A DNA stretch of 64,000 nt from Diacronema lutheri (taxonomy: Eukaryota > Haptophyta > Pavlovophyceae > Pavlovales > Pavlovaceae). Position 1 is the stretch's first letter. Every line of letters starts with the position of its first letter. The notes beneath the pieces were generated by a model, which was not told the origin of the DNA, searched no databases, and worked only from the letters and a program-made list of their open reading frames with translations. Positions 59,414 through 64,000 of this stretch are shown piece by piece. The stretch lies in NCBI GenBank assembly GCA_019448385.1, contig JAGTXO010000044.1:1-64000 (forward strand), given 5' to 3'. Position numbers and translations under genes: made by a program.

Positions 59414-61723
59414 CTACGCGGCGTCGTGCGGGTCGTGCGACCACGCCGAGCGCGCGCGCGGCGGATGGTGAGTGTAGCAACCGACGTCGCCGACGGCGCC
59501 TCGAGCACCCTCGACGCCTGTGCTCTCCGAATCTGCGATGCCGGCCGAGCGCAGCTGCGCCTCGAGGCGGTGCACGCGGCCCTCGAGCACGCCGCACAGC
59601 CGTGCGAGCTCCTCCCGCGCGCTCATCTGGTCGCCGCTCACACTGAGCAGCAGCTGCTCCGCGCTGCTCAGTCGCGCGTTCACCGAATTTTTGGCGTCGG
59701 CGGCTGGCGCGGGCGACGGCGCGCGAGGCGGCGGCGAAGCGCGCGCGCCGGCATGCGGCGCGCACGCCGCGCTCGGCTCGAGCCACTCGCGCGGGCTGCC
59801 GCACGCGCTGGCGAGCATAGCCGGCGCGGCGGCGGCGCCAGGCGGCTGGCGGTATGGAGGGCGACACGCGGCTCGGTTTGACGATCCATTGGCACGCGCC
59901 GTCGCCGGCCGTCCGGCCGCGCGCTCGGCAGAGCGCACGGCGCGCGGTGAGGGCGGGCTGGGCGGCGAGGTGGCGCGCGGCGCGGGCTGAGAGAACGGCC
60001 AACCCTCAGCAGCCGCGGCCACGCGCGCCGCAGCCGAACGGTCGGGCGGGCGCGCACGCCCGGGGCTGGTGGGCGCGACGAGCCCGGAGGCACGCGCCCT
60101 CAGCCCGCGACGCATCGCATCATACGCATCGAAGCGGCGGGACCTCGCGTCGGGCCCTTTGGCCGCGGGCCCATCTGGCGCGCAAACCGACGCACTGTCA
60201 TCGGAAACGGGCTGCGCGTCCCACTCAACGCCGCCCAGTGCGCGCAGCTGGTCTGCCGCGCCGCGCAGGAGGGCAGCGGCAGACGTGTGCTGCGAGGTGG
60301 CGCGCGCGGGTTGTGCGCGCGCGCGCCGCTTTGATGCGCCGCGCGCGGGCACGCTCGTCTCGTCTGCGACCGCCGCGCCGCACGCGGCGCGTGCGCCGCC
60401 GTCCGCGCGCACGTGCGCGTCGTCGCGCGGCGCGGCGGCGAGCGGTAGTCCGAGCGACGAGGCGGTTACGGGCTGCGGCGCGCGCGGAGATCCGGCGCGC
60501 TTTTGCGGCGAGGGCGAGCGCGCAACGGCCGCGCGCGCGCGGCCGTGCGCGCCGCGCGCCGCAGCGTCTGCAACGCGCGGCACGGGCGTGCGCGCGCGCG
60601 CCGGTGCGGGCAGGACGGCGCGGACGCAGTTGTTCGCAGAGTCAGCGATGAAGATGCAGCCGCCGGCACCGAGCGCTAGGCCGCGCGGCAAGTTGAGTAG
60701 GGCCACGTCCGCGCTGCCGTCGCGCACGCCCCACTTGCGCTCGAGCGAGCCGGCGACGGTCGCGACCGCCTCGTGCTGAAGGCTGAGCTTGCGCAGCGCG
60801 TTGTTCCCGCTGTCGGCGATGAGCTGCGCGCGGCGCGCGCGCCGGGCAGGCGGGTGGTGGCACGTGAGCGACGCGTAACGCACGCGCTGCTCGGCCCGCT
60901 GGCCGCGCGCGCGCGCGCGCGCGCTCACGAGCTCGGTGAGCGAGAGAGGCGCGATGCCGCTCGGCGCTGAGAGTTGAGCGTCACGCAGGTCACCATCCGC
61001 GCTGCCGGCCATTGCCCTGCCGCAGAGCGTGAGGACGCTGACCGTGGGTACGCCAAGAGCGCTCGACTCGGCGCGCGCGAGCAACAAGTGGCGCACGCAG
61101 TGATTGCCCGTATCGCAAAGCAGCACCGAGCCCGAGAAGGGAAGGAGCGCGCCCGGCCGGCAAAAGCGCGCCGACGCGCCCGGCCCGTCGCTGTAGCCCT
61201 CGTGCGGCCCACCAGCGACGGTCGAGACGTGCAGGCCTCCGCCGGGCGCGCGCCAGATCGCGCGCACAGAATGCCCGTCGGTGATGAGCACCACGTCCTG
61301 CCAAACGCACACGCCGCGCGGGCCAGCGAACTGCGCGGCGTGCGCCGGCCCATCGCGGCTGCCGCGCAGCCCGCAGCCGGCATATACGCTAACTGTGCGC
61401 AGGTCGGGCGAGAGGCGGCGGACGCGGTTGTGGCCATGGTCACAGACGAGCACACCGCCGTCGCGCAGCAGCGCCATGCCCATCGGCCGCAGCCAGCCCT
61501 TTGCCGAGATGGTCTCGACGCTCGCGCCCGCGGGCAGCGGCGCGCCGTCGCCGCCCGGCAGGCGGCACACGCGCCGGATGCGGTCGCCCGCGGTGTCGGC
61601 AACAAGCAAGGAGCCATCCGGCAGGCAGAGCAGCTCGCTCGGCGAATTGAAGCTCGCCACCTCCCCAGGCCCGTCCTCGCCCCCAAGGCGATACGAGCCG
61701 GCGACGGTGACGACCACGGCCAT
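59414..61723 (-). CDS. NHL-repeat beta-propeller protein with one intron
   Basis: Six NHL-type blades: SELLCLPDGSLLVADTAGDR, MALLRDGGVLVCDHGHNRVR, GVCVWQDVVLITDGHSVRAI, LLPFSGSVLLCDTGNHCVRH, GIAPLSLTEL + LIADSGNNALRKL, and LALGAGGCIFIADSANNCVR. The fifth blade is split by an in-frame 105-nt intron (60824-60928, GTGAGC...GCGCAG); splicing restores the DSGNN motif. The C-terminal half is Ala/Arg/Pro-rich and ends with a coiled coil (EELARLCGVLEGRVHRLEAQ). The spliced product is about 734 residues. NHL propellers bind proteins or RNA. The ATG is 24 nt from the divergent GPx ATG. Confidence 0.8.
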   Translation of the reverse strand: MAVVVTVAGSYRLGGEDGPGEVASFNSPSELLCLPDGSLLVADTAGDRIRRVCRLPGGDGAPLPAGASVETISAKGWLRPMGMALLRDGGVLVCDHGHNRVRRLSPDLRTVSVYAGCGLRGSRDGPAHAAQFAGPRGVCVWQDVVLITDGHSVRAIWRAPGGGLHVSTVAGGPHEGYSDGPGASARFCRPGALLPFSGSVLLCDTGNHCVRHLLLARAESSALGVPTVSVLTLCGRAMAGSADGDLRDAQLSAPSGIAPLSLTELVSARARARGQRAEQRVRYASLTCHHPPARRARRAQLIADSGNNALRKLSLQHEAVATVAGSLERKWGVRDGSADVALLNLPRGLALGAGGCIFIADSANNCVRAVLPAPARARTPVPRVADAAARGAHGRARAAVARSPSPQKRAGSPRAPQPVTASSLGLPLAAAPRDDAHVRADGGARAACGAAVADETSVPARGASKRRARAQPARATSQHTSAAALLRGAADQLRALGGVEWDAQPVSDDSASVCAPDGPAAKGPDARSRRFDAYDAMRRGLRARASGLVAPTSPGRARPPDRSAAARVAAAAEGWPFSQPAPRATSPPSPPSPRAVRSAERAAGRPATARANGSSNRAACRPPYRQPPGAAAAPAMLASACGSPREWLEPSAACAPHAGARASPPPRAPSPAPAADAKNSVNARLSSAEQLLLSVSGDQMSAREELARLCGVLEGRVHRLEAQLRSAGIADSESTGVEGARGAVGDVGCYTHHPPRARSAWSHDPHDAA

Positions 61724-61747
61724 TTCGAAAATGGCCGTTGGTGCACG

Positions 61748-62462
61748 ATGGCGTCCATGGCGATCGTAGCGGGTCTAGTCTTCACCTCGATTTTCGACTT
61801 CGATGTGCAGACCGCGGGGGGCGCCACAGTGTCCCTTGCGAAGTACAGCGGCGCGCCAGTTACGCTGATCGTCAACACCGCAAGCAAGTGCGGCTTCACT
61901 GGCCAGTACCAAGGGCTCCAGGAGCTCGCGCAGGCGTTTGGCGAGGACCTGCAGATTCTCGCTTTCCCGTGCCACCAGTTCGCGCAGCAGGAGCCGGGCT
62001 CGGACGCCGAGATCCAGGCGTTCGTCAAACGCGAGTATGGCGTTACGTTCCCCGTGAGTTGCGTGCGAGCCGCCTCTGCGCGCGCCCATGCGGCCGCCCG
62101 CGGGGCACTGGAATGGGCAAGGGCAAGGCCGAGCAATTGCGCGCCACGGTTTGCGCACGGCCGTGTCGCACCCTCGGTGCGCTGTCGCATCGTCACAGGT
62201 GCTCGCCAAAGTTGACGTCAACGGCCCGACCGCACACCCACTCTTCGCTTACCTCAAGGAGAGGACGAGCGGCGATGCCGTGGCGCCCGCGCCGTGGGCA
62301 AGGAAGGGGCCGGGTGAAGAGCGCGATGTGCAATGGAATTTCTCCAAGTTCCTTGCTTTCAAGGGCGTGCCCGTCAAGCGCTTCGACTTTTCGGTTGAGC
62401 CGGCGACGCTCGCCGCTGAGATTCAGGCGCTCATCGACAAGCACACAAAAGGCGAGCTCTAG
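61748..62462 (+). CDS. Glutathione peroxidase-like protein (Cys type), one intron
   Basis: Exons 61748-62053 and 62199-62462 are separated by a 145-nt intron (GTGAGT...CACAG) that joins YGVTFP to VLAKVDVNGP. The product is 189 residues. The peroxidatic residue is Cys48 in VNTASKCGFTGQYQGLQEL, not selenocysteine. FPCHQFAQQEPGSD carries the Gln motif with His where most enzymes have Asn. VQWNFSKFLAFKGVPVKRF carries the Trp-Asn-Phe motif. Cys-type GPx enzymes reduce lipid and hydrogen peroxides, usually with thioredoxin. The leader (MASMAIVAGLVFTS) is short and gives no clear targeting signal. Confidence 0.92.
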
Positions 62463-62480
62463 GTTGACGCACAGTCACTC

Positions 62481-63032
62481 TCACTCGCCTTCTTCGTCCC
62501 GGTCGTGCCGCCAATCTTCGTCGGGCTCGTCGTGCCTCTCGCGGTCGTATCCGTCGTCCTCCTCGTCGCCGCGCGTCAAGCCTGCGTCGAGCCTGCTTTC
62601 GTCGTCCACCGCCGCCCCGCCGTCCTTGTTCACGGCGTCGCATTCGTCCACCCACTCGGCGTACACGTCGACAGGTTGTGTGAGCTTGTGCGTGTTGGTC
62701 GTGTAGCTCGCCGAGCAGATGTTGCACTTGATCTCCGCAAAGCTCCGATCCTTGTCAAGCTTGACGTCGCACGTCTTCTCATGCCCGCAGAACGGGCAGT
62801 CGAAGCTGAGCGCGAGCTTGGGCCGCGCCTTTTTGGGCGGCTGCTTGGCCGAGCTCTTGCGCTTGCCCCTGCTCGCGCCGAGCGCGTGCGCGGCGGCACG
62901 CGGGTCCGAGGCGGAGGGCGGCGCGTTGGCGCGGGCGCGGATGAGCCGGCGGGAGCGCCGCATGCCGTCTCGGGCTGGCGCACGAGCGCGCCCGCTAGCG
63001 GGCGCCACCCGGCGCCATGCGCTTGCGGACAT
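62481..63032 (-). CDS. ELOF1: Transcription elongation factor Elf1 (ELOF1) homologue
   Basis: The conserved core starts GKRKSSAKQPPKKARPKLAL, continues with the zinc ribbon CPFCGHEKTCDVKL ... CNICSASYTTN (four Cys), and ends PVDVYAEWVDECDAVNK. This is the complete Elf1 domain, which binds elongating RNA polymerase II. An acidic Asp/Glu/Arg tail of ~45 residues follows, as in several protists. In the family the protein starts MGKRK. Here GKRK directly follows an AG at about 62867, so the upstream 55 codons are probably intron or leader. The ATG at 63032 reads AT|GTCCGC, so a start codon split by an intron is possible but untested. Confidence 0.9.
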   Translation of the reverse strand: MSASAWRRVAPASGRARAPARDGMRRSRRLIRARANAPPSASDPRAAAHALGASRGKRKSSAKQPPKKARPKLALSFDCPFCGHEKTCDVKLDKDRSFAEIKCNICSASYTTNTHKLTQPVDVYAEWVDECDAVNKDGGAAVDDESRLDAGLTRGDEEDDGYDRERHDEPDEDWRHDRDEEGE

Positions 63033-63110
63033 TACTGTTGCGCGACAGAGGCGCGCGCGACACGCGGCGGCGGTTCAACCGCGTAGTCTGCAGCGGCGTG
63101 CCGCGCTGCT

Positions 63111-64000
63111 ATGGCGGCAGCTGGGGAGGAGGCGTCGACGAACCACGCGGAGAGTTTGCGCAACGAGGGCAACGCGCACTTCAAGCATGGCGACTTGCGC
63201 AAGGCGCTCGACTCCTTCTCGCGCTCGCTGTTCGCGCAGGAGTCGCACCTCACGCGCGCGAATCGGTCGCTCGTCTACCACAAGCTTGGCGAGCACGCGA
63301 ATGCGCTCAAGGACGCGCAGCGCGCGATTGTGATCAAGCCCACACCCAAAGGCTACTACCGCGTCGCCTCGGCACTCCTCGCGCTCAACCGCTACATGGA
63401 GGCGCTGAGCGCGTGCACCGACGGGCTCGCGCTCAAGCCCGACGACGCTGAGCTCCTCACGCTGCGCACCAAGGCGGAAGAGGGGACACGCTCAGCGGGG
63501 GCGGACAGTGACGACGACGACGAGGATGCGGACAACGACGTGTACGACGACGACGATGACGACGACGACGATGACGACGACGACGACGACGACGAGGACG
63601 AGGAGGTTGCCGCCGAACGGCTTGCGGCCGCTTCGGCGGCGCGCGCCCAGGCGTTTGAGCGGCGGAAGCCGCCGCCGCCGCCGATGAGCATGGTACCGCC
63701 CGCATCTAAACCGCCCGCCTCACCGCCCGTCCCGCCTCCATTCGCACCGCCGCCGCCCCCGCCGAGCGCGAGCGACTGCAAGGAGCGGGGCAACACCCTC
63801 TACAAGGCACGCCAGTACGAGCAGTCGCTCTCGTGGTACTCGCAGGCGGTGGAGGGCGCGACGGACGACAAGGAGAAGGCCGTCTACCTGTGCAACCGCT
63901 CCGCCGCGCTCGTCATGCTCAGCCGCGCCTCGGACGCAGCGGACGACGCTTCTCGCGCGTCAAAGCTCGACCCCACCTCGCCAAAGGCCTATGCGCGGTT
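63111..64000 (+). CDS. TPR-repeat protein (STI1-like), cut by the right edge
   Basis: Starts MAAAGEEASTNHAESLRNEG at 63111 and stays open to the end of the window (at least 296 residues). The first TPR block is RNEGNAHFKHGDLRKALDSF, TRANRSLVYHKLGEHANALK and KGYYRVASALLALNRYMEAL. A strongly acidic Asp run (about 63500-63600) and a proline-rich linker follow. A second TPR block then starts CKERGNTLYKARQYEQSLSW with NRSAALVMLSRASDAADDAS. TPR pairs of this type bind Hsp70/Hsp90 C-termini (STI1/HOP, TTC-type co-chaperones). It is head-to-head with the Elf1 gene (78 nt between ATGs). Confidence 0.85.
   Translation, partial: MAAAGEEASTNHAESLRNEGNAHFKHGDLRKALDSFSRSLFAQESHLTRANRSLVYHKLGEHANALKDAQRAIVIKPTPKGYYRVASALLALNRYMEALSACTDGLALKPDDAELLTLRTKAEEGTRSAGADSDDDDEDADNDVYDDDDDDDDDDDDDDDDEDEEVAAERLAAASAARAQAFERRKPPPPPMSMVPPASKPPASPPVPPPFAPPPPPPSASDCKERGNTLYKARQYEQSLSWYSQAVEGATDDKEKAVYLCNRSAALVMLSRASDAADDASRASKLDPTSPKAYAR

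Noticed and set aside
61738-62706. 322-codon plus-strand ORF over the glutathione peroxidase gene
   Set aside because: Wrong frame: the GPx active-site motifs lie in the other two frames joined by the 62054-62198 intron.
1-64000. CRISPR arrays, bacterial operons, tRNA or rRNA genes
   Set aside because: No regular repeat-spacer array, no ribosome-binding-site-led gene runs and no convincing tRNA cloverleaf or rRNA segment was recognised by eye; the gene content is eukaryotic. A tRNA scan was not run.

Overview
This is nuclear DNA of a very GC-rich unicellular eukaryote, most likely a microalga. Genes for Mediator subunit 31, elongation factor Elf1, a mitochondrial carrier, a phosducin-like chaperone, an STPGR (flagellar-type) protein and a RanBP2-type zinc finger rule out a prokaryote. 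Short spliceosomal introns (51-177 nt, donors such as GTGCGC, GTGAGC and GTGAGT, acceptors CAG) recur in many genes. Tight head-to-head gene pairs, SPPP linkers and a possible plastid-type leader fit a compact algal genome. I favour a haptophyte (pavlovophyte-like) over a green alga, but this is inference.

The first half (about 1-31.7 kb) is an accessory or mobile region. It starts with a frameshifted ORF leaving the left edge. Next come two inverted copies of a ~325 bp MITE-like element inside a ~890 bp imperfect palindrome, then a frameshifted Pif1-type helicase with an unusual N-terminal domain. A ubiquitin-specific-protease-like gene with two introns follows, then an unclear minus-strand locus with long G/C homopolymers. 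The rest of the region is dominated by a 19 kb coding stretch (10.87-29.78 kb) that stays open through several predicted introns. It carries two Ulp1/C48-like cysteine-peptidase modules, a YqaJ-type exonuclease, a chromodomain and, at its C-terminus, a Fanzor (eukaryotic TnpB-like RNA-guided nuclease) with RuvC and zinc-ribbon motifs. I know of no described element with this combination, and it is the main finding. Downstream lie a dispersed repeat with partial copies elsewhere in the window and five tandem 189 bp units.

The second half (about 32-64 kb) is an ordinary dense gene region, interrupted by one decayed retroelement fragment (34.3-35.8 kb). In order: phosducin-like protein / coiled-coil RanBP2 zinc finger (start codons 5 nt apart); Ser/Thr kinase; R3H protein; a small CaaX-tailed protein; coiled-coil protein / mitochondrial carrier; MED31 / CS-domain protein; STPGR protein; EF-hand protein / Mak11-type WD40 protein; membrane-anchored subtilisin; helical-repeat-like protein; Rad5/HLTF-type SNF2 helicase; membrane protein; NHL-repeat protein / glutathione peroxidase; Elf1 / TPR protein cut by the right edge. 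Slashes mark head-to-head pairs.

Exon boundaries come from splice-site consensus plus reading-frame continuity and have not been tested with transcripts.
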